Source: CANLBN01 sp034111645
Lineage (GTDB): Bacteria; Pseudomonadota; Gammaproteobacteria; Pseudomonadales; Cellvibrionaceae
Length of the DNA stretch: 64,000 nucleotides
Direction: 5' to 3'
Assembly: GCA_034111645.1 (NCBI GenBank)
Contig: JAWUWW010000010.1
Location: forward strand, 74,649 to 138,648
The notes beneath the pieces are model-generated. The model was not told the origin of the DNA. It saw nothing but the letters and a program-made list of their open reading frames with translations, and did not search any database. The translations under genes and the position numbers were made by a program. Positions 29,012 through 38,090 of the stretch are shown here, piece by piece; position 1 is the stretch's first letter, and every line of letters begins with the position of its first letter.

Positions 29012-29101
29012 TGATATGTTGATAAATTACTCAATTAATTAATAGTTTTGATATTTTTATAGCGTGAATTATTTACGCGGGGCATCTAAAATCAATAATA
29101 A

Positions 29102-29863
29102 TTAACTACAATCAGCCGTAAAAGCATAATCTCTAATTGGCGTCTGCATGCGAATAACTGCTTGCGACACAATAGGTATACGATCATCCTCGTAACAAGC
29201 TTTGGTAAACTTACCTAAGGTGGTGGGCACTGTCCAACCTTCGAGAGGATCAGGATCAGTATCTGCATAGTCTTGCAGCATCAATCTTTTCATGGTGATA
29301 CCAATAATAGGCGTTATTATTTTTGGGCAATAGGTGACTTTAATTTTTAATAAGTTAGCATCTTGAATTGAAAGACCATTAGCGTCGGGTGCAGCCGAGC
29401 GATAAACAAGATGATCATTTGGAATATAACTTGTATAAGGAAGTGCTTTAGGCAGAAGTGCACCTGCTTCCGGATCTCTTAGCCAATGACCATTGTCATT
29501 AGTTGGGCTGATACGTTGCATACAGACAAACTGGCCTTTATCTACCATCTCTATGGCAGCATCTTGTGATGTTTGATAATAGAAAATATCGTAAAAATCC
29601 TTATCAGGGGCAGGTGAAGTCTCAAGAGAGGCAAGAACACGTGCCAGCGCATAGTTCATTGCTTGTGGTGAGCCATAGTTAAGAGAGCCTGCTCGCGCTG
29701 CCTCATAGGCTGCATAATTAAGGACAGTTTTAGCATTGTACATAAAACCAAAATGCAGTAATGACAATAAAATAAGCAAGGTCGCAAAAGTGATAATAAT
29801 CATCTCGACCATGGCTTGCCCTAAATTAAAATAGGGTCGTTTATTCTGACGTTTGTTTCTCAT
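29102..29863 (-). CDS. tadE: TadE-like pilus assembly protein
   Basis: A 253-residue protein with one N-terminal membrane helix in a TadE context: GQAMVEMIIITFATLLILLS resembles the prepilin-like GxxxxE motif recognised by the TadV-type peptidase. The following NAKTVLNYAAYEAARAGSLN is typical of TadE. The remaining ~200 residues are exported and contain several Cys. The ATG at 29863 is preferred because GAGG lies seven bases upstream; a TTG at 29875 also opens the frame. The start overlaps the end of the TPR lipoprotein gene by 23 bases. It is the last evident pilus gene before the kinase. Confidence 0.88.
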   Translation of the reverse strand: MRNKRQNKRPYFNLGQAMVEMIIITFATLLILLSLLHFGFMYNAKTVLNYAAYEAARAGSLNYGSPQAMNYALARVLASLETSPAPDKDFYDIFYYQTSQDAAIEMVDKGQFVCMQRISPTNDNGHWLRDPEAGALLPKALPYTSYIPNDHLVYRSAAPDANGLSIQDANLLKIKVTYCPKIITPIIGITMKRLMLQDYADTDPDPLEGWTVPTTLGKFTKACYEDDRIPIVSQAVIRMQTPIRDYAFTADCS

Positions 29864-30308
29864 CAGCAACCTCAAGTAATTTATTTGATATATCTAAAGC
29901 TTTATCATAAAGAGGATCATCTTTAGAAATATAGATCAGCATTTGTCGCCACGTATTAACGCTTTGCTTTAGCTGAATAACGCCCATATTATGCCAAGCT
30001 TTAGATAAGCGTGGGTCAAGTAATAGAGCTTTTTCATAAGCTGTTATGGCCTCATTATAATTTTCTAGGCGAGTATAGCTATTGCCAATACGAAACCAAA
30101 TAATAGCATCTGCGCGCACACTTTCACTCAGCTTAAGATATTCAAACAAAGCAAGTTGATAATTTTTGTCAGCGTAAGCTTGATTAGCTGCTGTATAGGT
30201 TGTATTGATGTCCTCAGGGGGTAACTTGGACAAGTTTGTCACGCAGCCGACTATTAGCCAACATAATGCTAGTATCGATAAAATTTTATAGATTGATTTG
30301 AGATGCAT
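29841..30308 (-). CDS. TadD-like TPR lipoprotein
   Basis: A 155-residue lipoprotein: hydrophobic signal SILALCWLIVGC with a lipobox cysteine near residue 22, then two to three TPR units (ADKNYQLALFEYLKLSES, IGNSYTRLENYNEAITAYEKAL, LSKAWHNMGVIQLKQS). TadD in Tad systems is a TPR lipoprotein that helps the secretin assemble, so this is the likely equivalent. ATG at 30308 gives the cleanest signal peptide; a GTG at 30320 is also possible. It overlaps tadE. Confidence 0.8.
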   Translation of the reverse strand: MHLKSIYKILSILALCWLIVGCVTNLSKLPPEDINTTYTAANQAYADKNYQLALFEYLKLSESVRADAIIWFRIGNSYTRLENYNEAITAYEKALLLDPRLSKAWHNMGVIQLKQSVNTWRQMLIYISKDDPLYDKALDISNKLLEVADEKQTSE

Positions 30309-30438
30309 TAAATAATTCACAGTTGATGATCAATATTAATAATAAAAATTCTTCAATTTATAGTTGTTATCGTAAAGCTAAAGGTAATATTTTGTTAACG
30401 ACTTATATTCATTAACAGTATCAACAATCTTTTTTTGA

Positions 30439-30861
30439 CTATGCATTAACGTCCAATGTCAGTGTCATATTTTTTTTTAGTTCTAGGCGACTGATTTCTC
30501 CGGCAAGTAGTTCTAAAGTATGTTTAGCCTTTAAGCCAAATGACATTCTTTTGGGTTTTATGTTCTCAACTAGCTTAACAACTTTTAAATGGCGATTAAG
30601 ATACACAACATCTAAAGAATATGTCATGCCAAAGGTATGGATAGAGTTACATTTGTTAATTAGCAAGCCTTGATCTTTCTTTAAGGCTGGTAGTCTTAAT
30701 AATCCACCGGTACGTTCAAATACATTTTCGGTACTGAAAACAGCCAGCGGTATCTTTTTAGCGCTGTTGCTTTTCTCATCAATATCGTCATGAAATTGTT
30801 TAACGTTACCCAAACCTTCAATTACACGGCTACAAGAAAAATATCCTTCAAAGGTTTTCAT
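30439..30861 (-). CDS. DUF192 family protein
   Basis: A 140-residue DUF192 protein. Recognisable parts are the GLLINKCNSIHTFGMTYSLD segment (NSIHT-GM motif), VVYLNRHLKVVKLVENIKP and the C-terminal AKHTLELLAGEIS. DUF192 genes often sit in Tad and other secretion loci, but the biochemical function is not known. No signal peptide is evident. It begins 10 bases after the tadC stop and lies 118 bases before the TPR lipoprotein start. Confidence 0.87.
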   Translation of the reverse strand: MKTFEGYFSCSRVIEGLGNVKQFHDDIDEKSNSAKKIPLAVFSTENVFERTGGLLRLPALKKDQGLLINKCNSIHTFGMTYSLDVVYLNRHLKVVKLVENIKPKRMSFGLKAKHTLELLAGEISRLELKKNMTLTLDVNA

Positions 30862-30871
30862 TGTCGTCTGC

Positions 30872-31762
30872 TTATATTTCTAATATCTTCATCGCAATAG
30901 GAAAGCCCACAATGATAAATGTCACCGGAAAAATAAATACCATTAGCGGAAACACTAATTTAACAGGTGCTTCCATGGCGGTTTTTTCTGCACGCTGAAA
31001 GCGTTCGTTACGACGTTGCTCGGATTGAATGCGCAATGTCCTTGCCATGCCAGAGCCTGATTTTTCGGCCTGAATCATTGCATTAACAAAGCTCGTAATA
31101 TCTTTCATGTCTAGTCGCTCTGCCATGCGCTTAAATGCCTCAGCTCGATTAACGCCAGAGCGGAGGTCACGCATAATAATGCTAAACTCTTGGCGTAATG
31201 GGCCCTCTGGTCCTTTATTCATTGCTTGTTGTAAAGCCCCCGATAAATTAAGGCCAGCTTCTACGGCCATGGTGGTAAAGTCTAAATAAATAGGTAGGGC
31301 ACGAATCACATCTTTTTCGCGTCGCTTACGTTTATCCGATAGCCAAACTAAAGGAAAGAAAAACCCTGCTAAGGTTGCTAAAATGATAATTAGCGTGCCG
31401 TGTTGTTCTGGTTTTAGTGAAAAAATCATCAATAAACTTAATAAAAAACAAATTAGTGCCGTTGCAAAACGAAGCGACACAAATTGCTCGGCGGTTAACA
31501 TAAAGTTAACCCCTGTTTTGTGTAATTTTTTTTCTACCTTGTCAAAATACGCATTGCTAAAAACATTTTCGACAATAACCGAAACCAATAATATAAAAGG
31601 CCAAATTATCTTTAAGCCTGCTGGCACCTCGTCCATATAGGTACGATCTTCTTCGGCAACCTCGGGCGCTGCAGTTTGCGTCACATAGGCAAACAGCATC
31701 ACACATACACCAAACAGAATAATGGCTATAAGATATAAAGTATCCGTTGCTAAATTAAACAT
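30872..31762 (-). CDS. tadC: Tad inner-membrane platform protein TadC
   Basis: A 296-residue T2SSF-domain membrane protein. One N-terminal helix, a helix pair near residues 95-140, then the cytoplasmic domain with LPIYLDFTTMAVEAGLNLSG and GSGMARTLRIQSEQRRNERF, and a C-terminal helix. With TadB it forms the platform on which the CpaF ATPase acts. Its start overlaps the tadB stop by eight bases. Confidence 0.92.
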   Translation of the reverse strand: MFNLATDTLYLIAIILFGVCVMLFAYVTQTAAPEVAEEDRTYMDEVPAGLKIIWPFILLVSVIVENVFSNAYFDKVEKKLHKTGVNFMLTAEQFVSLRFATALICFLLSLLMIFSLKPEQHGTLIIILATLAGFFFPLVWLSDKRKRREKDVIRALPIYLDFTTMAVEAGLNLSGALQQAMNKGPEGPLRQEFSIIMRDLRSGVNRAEAFKRMAERLDMKDITSFVNAMIQAEKSGSGMARTLRIQSEQRRNERFQRAEKTAMEAPVKLVFPLMVFIFPVTFIIVGFPIAMKILEI

Positions 31763-32636
31763 CGATTGTTGTCACCTTGTTAATAAAAAAGTAACCCAGT
31801 ACTTCCATCACTATAATAATGCCCAACACGATCCAGCCCGTGGTTGTGGTAAATAATTTTTCCATGGCTTCGCGCTCGATGAAAAAAAGTATAAGACCTA
31901 TCATGAGGGGTAGGCCTGTCATTACAATACCCTGCATTTTACCCTGTGAGGTAAGTGATTCAATTTTACCTTCCATCGTTGCTTTGCGGCGTAATGTATT
32001 GGCCAATGTATTAATAACATCACCTAAATCACCACCCACTTCTCGTGAAATTTTTAATGCAGAAGTAAACATTATAAAATCAGGGTTAGGGATGCGCCGC
32101 TCCATATTACGTAACGACTTTTCAAACTCGACACCAATACGCTGTTCTCTGGTAAAAAGCATAAACTCTTGTGATAGAGGCGCGGGTTGATTTTTAACAA
32201 CGGCTTCTAAGGCCATATTAAGGCTGCCGCCCGATGCTAAGTTACCACTAATCATAATCAGTGCATCGGGTAATTGCTCTTCGATCATTTTAAGGCGCTT
32301 TTTACGCATGCGACGATAAAGTCGAAACGGTAGAATCATTATTATCACTAAAACAATGGCAGAGGTAAGTAAGCTGCCAAACATCATATAACTTATTAGC
32401 GGAATTATTATAATTGCGATCATGTTGTATAAAAATAGTCGCTTAGTATCAACGAATAAAAACATATCGCTTAAGCTTGCCGATGACGTCTCCATAAAGA
32501 CATCTTCATATTCGCCCCAAAAACGCTCACCTTTTTGCACAACAACCCAAGCAATAATTGCTACACAAACAAAAATAATGCCAAGTACAATCAAAAATAA
32601 TGTGCCGGTCCCGAGGTTAAGTAAAGTCTCCATCAT
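31755..32636 (-). CDS. tadB: Tad inner-membrane platform protein TadB
   Basis: A 293-residue T2SSF-domain protein. Hydrophobic segments are at ~8-30, ~80-110 and two at the C-terminus; the cytoplasmic part has QLPDALIMISGNLASGGSLN and SREVGGDLGDVINTLANTLR, both typical of TadB. Its start overlaps the cpaF stop by four bases, indicating tight coupling of ATPase and platform synthesis. Confidence 0.93.
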   Translation of the reverse strand: MMETLLNLGTGTLFLIVLGIIFVCVAIIAWVVVQKGERFWGEYEDVFMETSSASLSDMFLFVDTKRLFLYNMIAIIIIPLISYMMFGSLLTSAIVLVIIMILPFRLYRRMRKKRLKMIEEQLPDALIMISGNLASGGSLNMALEAVVKNQPAPLSQEFMLFTREQRIGVEFEKSLRNMERRIPNPDFIMFTSALKISREVGGDLGDVINTLANTLRRKATMEGKIESLTSQGKMQGIVMTGLPLMIGLILFFIEREAMEKLFTTTTGWIVLGIIIVMEVLGYFFINKVTTIDV

Positions 32637-34351
32637 GAGAAAATACTCATATCAACCTCAATGCCTTGGCTGCGCAGTTTCTCATAAAATTGCGGCACCA
32701 TACCCGTCGCTTTAAATTCACCCATAACTTTTCCTTGAGTATCAAAACCTGTTTGATTAAAAACAAAGATATCATTGATTTGAACCGTACCGCCCTCTAT
32801 TCCTGTTATTTCAGAAATATGAGTTACTTTACGAGAGCCATCGGCTAGTCTGCTTTGTTGTACAATAATATTAACCGCCGATGCAATTTGTTCGCGAATA
32901 GCACGTTGGGGTAAATCCATGCCGGCCATCATCACCATCACCTCAAGACGAGAGACAACATCACGCGGAGTATTGGCATGCGCCGTTGTTAGCGAGCCAT
33001 CGTGACCGGTGTTCATTGCCGTTAACATATCAAGTGCCTCAGAACCACGACACTCACCTACAACAATACGGTCGGGGCGCATACGTAAACAGTTTTTGAC
33101 CAACTCGCGAATAGTTACCGCACCTTTACCTTCAAGGTTGGGTGGTCGCGATTCAAGCGATACAATATGTGGTTGACCTAATTGCAGCTCGGCAGCATCC
33201 TCGATCGTAACAATACGTTCTGATGGTGGAATAAAGTTAGACATTATATTGAGCAGTGTTGTTTTACCCGAGCCGGTACCGCCAGAGATAATAATATTAC
33301 AGTGGTTTTCTACCACCATTTTTAATAGCTTACCCATTTTTTCATTAATGGTGCCAAAGCCTAACAAATCTGACACATCGAGCTTTTTCTTAGAAAATTT
33401 ACGAATCGTTAAGCAGGGGCCGCGAAGCGCTAATGGCGGAATGATTGCGTTAACTCGTGATCCATCGGGTAGACGCGCATCAACCATGGGCGAGCTCTCA
33501 TCAATGCGTCGACCTAGCGGCGACACAATGCGTTCGATTGCAGACAAAACCGCAAGATCACTACTAAAAGTAACATCGCTTTTTGATAACTTACCTTTAT
33601 ATTCTACATAGATATCGTCACAGGCATTAACCATAATCTCGGTGACGTCGTCATCTGCTAATAATTCTTCTAACGGTCCTAAACCAACCGCTTCGTTAAG
33701 TACCTCATTTTTTAAGACAGCAACATCTACATTTTCTGGTATTTCATTTTGCATCGATGCAATCACTTCATCGATAATAGTAGATACTTTTTGTCGTAGC
33801 GCTTCACCGTCCATACTGGCGACGTCTGTTCTGCGTAAATCCATCAAGCGTAAAACATCTTGATGGATTCGGTTGCGCCACATAAAAATACGTTGGCGAT
33901 TAATCTTATCGGTGCGCTCTTCTGGTGTTATCGCCTCTTCAACTGCACCTATAAAGGTTTCCATACTCCAATCTTTTTCACCCAGTTTTTCGGGTGCATT
34001 GGGGATAGGTTTAGGCTTAGCAGGTGATGCAGGATCGACCTCAGAGATTTCTTCGCTGCTAGCGGTACCTAGGCGGAAATCATAATTACCAATACTGATT
34101 ACATCAGAACTTCTTATAGGCCCATAAAAAGGTACCGAATTACCATTAACGGTAATACCGTTGCCATCACTGACATCCTCTACATATAAGCCCTTATCGG
34201 TGAGTTCAATTTTGCAATGTACCGGCGCCACACGCCAACCACGAATAACCACTAGATTATCGCGAGATTTACCAATCGTGCATTGCTTTAAAGTACAGCG
34301 AATACGATTAACATTTGTGCCTTTATCTGTAATTACAATAACGTCAAACAT
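32633..34351 (-). CDS. cpaF: Tad secretion ATPase CpaF/TadA with N-terminal FHA-like domain
   Basis: A 572-residue ATPase powering Flp pilus assembly. Residues ~1-85 form an FHA-like domain (TIGKSRDNLVV, VAPVHCKIEL, VSDGNGITVNGN); the rest is CpaF: LGPLEELLADDDVTEIMVN, IISGGTGSGKTTLLN (Walker A), RIVTIEDAAELQ, the Asp/His boxes around RMRPDRIVVGECRG and GHDGSLTTAHAN. In the FHA part the usual Arg and Ser that contact phosphothreonine appear as Lys and Ala, so phosphopeptide binding is uncertain. It overlaps cpaC by one base and tadB by four. The fusion links the motor to the kinase/phosphatase pair downstream. Confidence 0.94.
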   Translation of the reverse strand: MFDVIVITDKGTNVNRIRCTLKQCTIGKSRDNLVVIRGWRVAPVHCKIELTDKGLYVEDVSDGNGITVNGNSVPFYGPIRSSDVISIGNYDFRLGTASSEEISEVDPASPAKPKPIPNAPEKLGEKDWSMETFIGAVEEAITPEERTDKINRQRIFMWRNRIHQDVLRLMDLRRTDVASMDGEALRQKVSTIIDEVIASMQNEIPENVDVAVLKNEVLNEAVGLGPLEELLADDDVTEIMVNACDDIYVEYKGKLSKSDVTFSSDLAVLSAIERIVSPLGRRIDESSPMVDARLPDGSRVNAIIPPLALRGPCLTIRKFSKKKLDVSDLLGFGTINEKMGKLLKMVVENHCNIIISGGTGSGKTTLLNIMSNFIPPSERIVTIEDAAELQLGQPHIVSLESRPPNLEGKGAVTIRELVKNCLRMRPDRIVVGECRGSEALDMLTAMNTGHDGSLTTAHANTPRDVVSRLEVMVMMAGMDLPQRAIREQIASAVNIIVQQSRLADGSRKVTHISEITGIEGGTVQINDIFVFNQTGFDTQGKVMGEFKATGMVPQFYEKLRSQGIEVDMSIFS

Positions 34352-35847
34352 TAGTCTAAGATCTCCGTTAAACCATTCTTTTCACCGTCAACATTATCAA
34401 AAAAACGTTTGCGTAATGATTGTTCAGTGTCCAATGCTACCTTATTAAGCTCGCTATCGGCATCATAGGCATAAGGTGTGATAAATATAATGAGATCAGA
34501 ACGCTGATTTCTAAAATTAGTCGATTTAAATAATGCGCCCAAAATAGGAATATCACCTAGCCATTTTACTTTGTCGATATCTTTACCCATCTCTTGATTA
34601 ACAAGTCCGCTAATCGCTAATGTCTGACCTTGACGTAAGCTGACCTCTGTCATGGTTTTGCGTGCCCGGGTACCCGGGGTGCCATTTACCGCGACTGACT
34701 GATCAATACTGCTGACTTCGGTTTCAACTTTGGCGGCTATTTTGCCTTCGCGGTCTATCTCGGGGGTCACATTTAATAGAACACCATATTGTTTAAACTG
34801 AATCGTCGTGCCACCGTTGCCATCGGGTACCGGTATGGGATATTCACCACCCGATAAAAATTCTGCCGAGGTACCACTGCGGGTGCTTAGGGTAGGCGAG
34901 GCTAAAATAATCGCATCACCGGAAGACACCGCTAAATTGATTTGTGAGGTAATACTGGTTGCAATGCCAAAGAAGCCAACCCCCTTACTTAATTGGCTGA
35001 GTGATGTTGTATCAGCAATAGTAAAGTCTGATGAATTATTATCAAGGATACTATTGCCACGCTGGCGAGTGAAATCTTGGGCAAAACCGGCAGAGGGGCC
35101 ATTAATTGAATTTGACCAATTGATACCTAAGTTTTCTAGTGCATTGGTACTAAATTCGGTGATTTGTACATTTAAATAAACCATGGGCTTATTAATAGTT
35201 TCAGGCGCTAAGGTTACGTCAATAAGATCAGGATAAGCTTGAGCAACAGCCTCAATAAACGCTTTATCTTCAGCGTTAACTTCTCCTCGAAGTAAAACCT
35301 TAGTCCCTGCACGTGACACGGTGACCCCTGTTAAACCTGTAAACATAGCCTCTAATTCTTGTGTCGAGGTAGCTTCAGTTAAATTTAGAATCTGTGGATA
35401 AATTGCTGTGAGTTTATTGATCATTTGAAACTGTTTGGTGCTGACATTACCTTTAATAACAATGTTTTTACCCACTTCTGATACTTTTGCATCGGGTAGG
35501 TTACCCAATATGCTTTTGATTTCAGCAGTGTCACGCGATGAGTTGCCTTCAATAACATAAAATTTATGCGATACAACTGAGCCATTTTTAAACCAGATTT
35601 GTAATTCAGTATCACCTGCTGACTCTGCAAGAACTAATAAATTACCATTCTCAAGAATCGATGTGCTGAGGATGTTTTTGCCGACAGCGACACGCTCAAT
35701 CGGCGATTTTGAGGGCAATGTTTTTATCTCGCCGACAAATAAGCGGTAGTCAGCGGACATTGCACTACTAGCAAACCCTAACAATAAAAGTAAGATAGAG
35801 AGTTGGAACGTTTTTATCATTGTAGAAAAATTCATGTTATATCCCAT
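34351..35847 (-). CDS. cpaC: Flp pilus secretin CpaC/RcpA
   Basis: A 498-residue outer-membrane secretin with signal peptide (cleavage near SSAMSA). The N-terminal pilus-assembly domain (about 30-110) is followed by two BON-like units (VSEVGKNIVIKGNVST and TVSRAGTKVLLRGEVN), then the secretin core (~215-480) with EFLSGGEYPIPVPDGNGGT, VEVSSIDQS-type strands and QTLAISGLVNQ. It forms the pore for the pilus. The ATG at 35847 has GGAG nine bases upstream; a second ATG at 35835 is also served by GGGA. Six bases separate it from cpaB. Confidence 0.94.
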   Translation of the reverse strand: MGYNMNFSTMIKTFQLSILLLLLGFASSAMSADYRLFVGEIKTLPSKSPIERVAVGKNILSTSILENGNLLVLAESAGDTELQIWFKNGSVVSHKFYVIEGNSSRDTAEIKSILGNLPDAKVSEVGKNIVIKGNVSTKQFQMINKLTAIYPQILNLTEATSTQELEAMFTGLTGVTVSRAGTKVLLRGEVNAEDKAFIEAVAQAYPDLIDVTLAPETINKPMVYLNVQITEFSTNALENLGINWSNSINGPSAGFAQDFTRQRGNSILDNNSSDFTIADTTSLSQLSKGVGFFGIATSITSQINLAVSSGDAIILASPTLSTRSGTSAEFLSGGEYPIPVPDGNGGTTIQFKQYGVLLNVTPEIDREGKIAAKVETEVSSIDQSVAVNGTPGTRARKTMTEVSLRQGQTLAISGLVNQEMGKDIDKVKWLGDIPILGALFKSTNFRNQRSDLIIFITPYAYDADSELNKVALDTEQSLRKRFFDNVDGEKNGLTEILD

Positions 35848-35853
35848 TGTTAA

Positions 35854-37458
35854 TTACTCCGCTACCGGAACTTTGTTAACTTCCAAAACACTGTTTTCAC
35901 TAACACCACCCACAATAAAATCGACGGTGCCCGAAAATCCTCTTGAAGGTGCAACACTTAAACCAGCTAGGGCTTGGCCGTCTTTGGTGCTAATGCTGCC
36001 ATCGGTGTTAACAACTAAGTCATCGGGGTTTACAACGGTACCATCGGCTAGAACAAGATTACCGTCTTTGTCTATTGTTGCGCCGCTAATTAGCGTGCCA
36101 TCAGCAAGTTGTATCGTGCCATCGGCGAGCATTACGGGTGCGCCGTCAGGCGGTGTCTTTGCCGTTAAGCCTGCCAATAATTGGCCGTCGCGGGTAGACA
36201 TCGTGCCATCGCTATTAATAACCACATCGTTCGGGTTAACAACGGTGCCATCGGCTAATACAAGATTACCATCTGCGTCTAACGTTGCGCCGGTAATAAC
36301 TGTTCCATCGGCTGCTAAAATAGTGCCATCTTCTAAGACTTGTAATCCGCCAGCTAATGTTTTCAAGCTAGGACCATCTAAAATTACACCGTCTTTTGTC
36401 ATTAATGTGCCATCGGCTAAAACAATCAAATCATCTGGGTCAATAACGCGTCCGTCTGCGGTAACTATCTCTCCATTTGCGTTGATACTTAAACCGCGGC
36501 TGGCTAAATCTATACCGCTTTTGGTGCGAATAGAGCCATCTTTACCAATGACTAAATTCTGGTTAGCTAAAACTTTGCCATCGCTTGTGCGTAAAACTCC
36601 GTCTTCACCAACCACTATGTTTCCGGTAAGTGTATTAGCCTGGTTACGTTGCTCCCCCTCAACAAGTAGCTCAAGCGCGTTGGCAATAATGCTGCGCTTA
36701 TCAATAAACGCAAAACCACTACCGCTAAGGTCTCGTCTATTACGTAACAGAGCCATAATATCGCCAGACTCTTGCGCTAGTGAAAGCACAGCCGCTTGTT
36801 TTGGGGTTACGTTTAGTGTGATGGTCGAAAAACTTTGTGGTTGATTTACGCCAACTCCACCGCGTAATAATCTTACTTTCTCTTCGTAGTCATAAGCGGT
36901 ATCTCTACCTGTCGAGATCACTTCAACATTTTCTAAAACGGGGATAACGATTTTAGTGCCGTTTAATGTTTCATCGCCTGATTCTGATGCTGTAATCACA
37001 AATAAATCAATTTTGTTACCAGGGCGCAATAAGCCAGTAAACGAATTAAGTTCGTCAATTTGAATCGTCATTGCCCGGCGTTTTTCGATAATCGTATCCG
37101 AAAAATCTAAAGGAAAATCTGTGCCCATAAATGAATTTAACAAAGGTTTGCCAGCGGCTAAATTTACTTGCAATACCTTACCTTCTACTTTGTCAAAGTC
37201 ACCCGGAAGAATGGCTAAATTACTCACAAAAGATTGAGGAATAGAACGCACCGATAGGGTGCTACTATCCAAAATATCTCCCTTTACGAGATCGCGAGAG
37301 GCAACGACTACGCTAATAGGTTGAGTTTTAGGTCTATATTGTTCGCGTAATTGTGCTTCTTTGGCATTGAGATAAAACATTGCTAATAAAGCGCCCACAA
37401 CGCCTAGTACAAGGGCTATGACAATTAGTTTGATATTGCTTTTATTACTTTTGGCCAT
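35854..37458 (-). CDS. cpaB: Flp pilus assembly protein CpaB/RcpC with DG-repeat insertion
   Basis: A 534-residue CpaB, roughly 200 residues longer than usual. Residues 9-31 form the membrane anchor; ~46-110 the SAF domain (ISVVVASRDLVKGD); ~125-265 the RcpC/CpaB domain (MTIQIDELNSFTGLLRPGNK, FSTITLNVTPKQAAVL). Residues ~280-501 are about ten repeats built on the word V-x-x-D-G-T-[LIV]-x-x-x-D-G, for example NLVLADGTVV twice. The last 33 residues (GFSGTVDFIVGGVSE) return to normal CpaB C-terminal sequence, so the repeats are inserted just before the terminal strands. CpaB works in the periplasm with the secretin. Confidence 0.92.
   Translation of the reverse strand: MAKSNKSNIKLIVIALVLGVVGALLAMFYLNAKEAQLREQYRPKTQPISVVVASRDLVKGDILDSSTLSVRSIPQSFVSNLAILPGDFDKVEGKVLQVNLAAGKPLLNSFMGTDFPLDFSDTIIEKRRAMTIQIDELNSFTGLLRPGNKIDLFVITASESGDETLNGTKIVIPVLENVEVISTGRDTAYDYEEKVRLLRGGVGVNQPQSFSTITLNVTPKQAAVLSLAQESGDIMALLRNRRDLSGSGFAFIDKRSIIANALELLVEGEQRNQANTLTGNIVVGEDGVLRTSDGKVLANQNLVIGKDGSIRTKSGIDLASRGLSINANGEIVTADGRVIDPDDLIVLADGTLMTKDGVILDGPSLKTLAGGLQVLEDGTILAADGTVITGATLDADGNLVLADGTVVNPNDVVINSDGTMSTRDGQLLAGLTAKTPPDGAPVMLADGTIQLADGTLISGATIDKDGNLVLADGTVVNPDDLVVNTDGSISTKDGQALAGLSVAPSRGFSGTVDFIVGGVSENSVLEVNKVPVAE
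35956..36621 (-). repeat. DG-rich coding repeats inside cpaB
   Basis: The DNA codes for about ten ~20-residue repeats. A higher-order unit of about 68 residues is visible: GATLDADGNLVLADGTVVNP (about residue 390) recurs as GATIDKDGNLVLADGTVVNP (about residue 459) with the same following pattern (VINSDGTMSTRDGQ, VNTDGSISTKDGQ). At base level the two copies, near 36030-36110 and 36237-36315, remain similar but diverged at third positions, so the block is under protein-level constraint. Confidence 0.88.
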
Positions 37459-37512
37459 TTTTGTTTTTCCTTTAACCCTAAAAAGGATTGATAGTGTCTT
37501 TTAACTAGTCTT

Positions 37513-38031
37513 TTAAATAATACTAATGTTGGTGATCTCGTCTTTTACCTTTTCTTTTAATTCTTTTTTAAGTTTGTCTTTTAGGGTGCTGGGATCTAGG
37601 ATCTCTTTTGCCTTTTTGGGATCGGTGTATTCTTCTAATTTATCAAGACCATCATTAACTGCATCGAGGCCGCTTGTTAACTTGTTCATAAACGTGCCTG
37701 CTTGCAGAATTTTTTTACTAAGCTCTGGAAATTTTCCTAAACTATCATAGTATATAGAGAGATCTTCTAAGCTATTGAGTTCGGGTGGCTCTGGCAAAGA
37801 AAGTGCATAAGCCTGTGCGGTGTAGCGCTTGTGTAAAGCCTGTACTAAAGAGCCCTCGTCATTTTTTGAAAGACCAATATAACCTTCATCTTTTGCATAA
37901 CCAGCATCATCATCCTGAAGTCCCGTCAGCAATGCGGCCACTAATACGCCCGTTATGACCACATATTCGATCATCGCTTGGCCCTTGCTGCGAGCAAGGC
38001 TATTAGTCTTGAAGGGTTTTAGTCGTCTCAT
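37513..38031 (-). CDS. TadE/prepilin-like Tad locus protein
   Basis: A 172-residue protein with a basic N-terminus and a prepilin-like helix: KGQAMIEYVVITGVLVAALL, in which the Gly...Glu spacing fits TadV-type processing. The mature part is acidic/lysine-rich and helical with a coiled-coil-like tail (PKKAKEILDPSTLKDKLKKE). It is not a standard Flp pilin (too long) nor a typical TadE, so it may be a minor pseudopilin. It lies 54 bases upstream of cpaB on the same strand. Confidence 0.75.
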   Translation of the reverse strand: MRRLKPFKTNSLARSKGQAMIEYVVITGVLVAALLTGLQDDDAGYAKDEGYIGLSKNDEGSLVQALHKRYTAQAYALSLPEPPELNSLEDLSIYYDSLGKFPELSKKILQAGTFMNKLTSGLDAVNDGLDKLEEYTDPKKAKEILDPSTLKDKLKKELKEKVKDEITNISII

Positions 38032-38090
38032 GATTAACCTTTTTTGTTTTTTTGGCCTTTAAAATTCGATTTATTTATTAGAGTTAATGG

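Noticed and set aside
35834..36844. A 336-codon open frame on the + strand opposite cpaB
   Set aside because: It is antisense to the DG-repeat block. The regular codon pattern of the repeats removes stops on the other strand; the product is low complexity (Pro/Ser-rich) and matches nothing.
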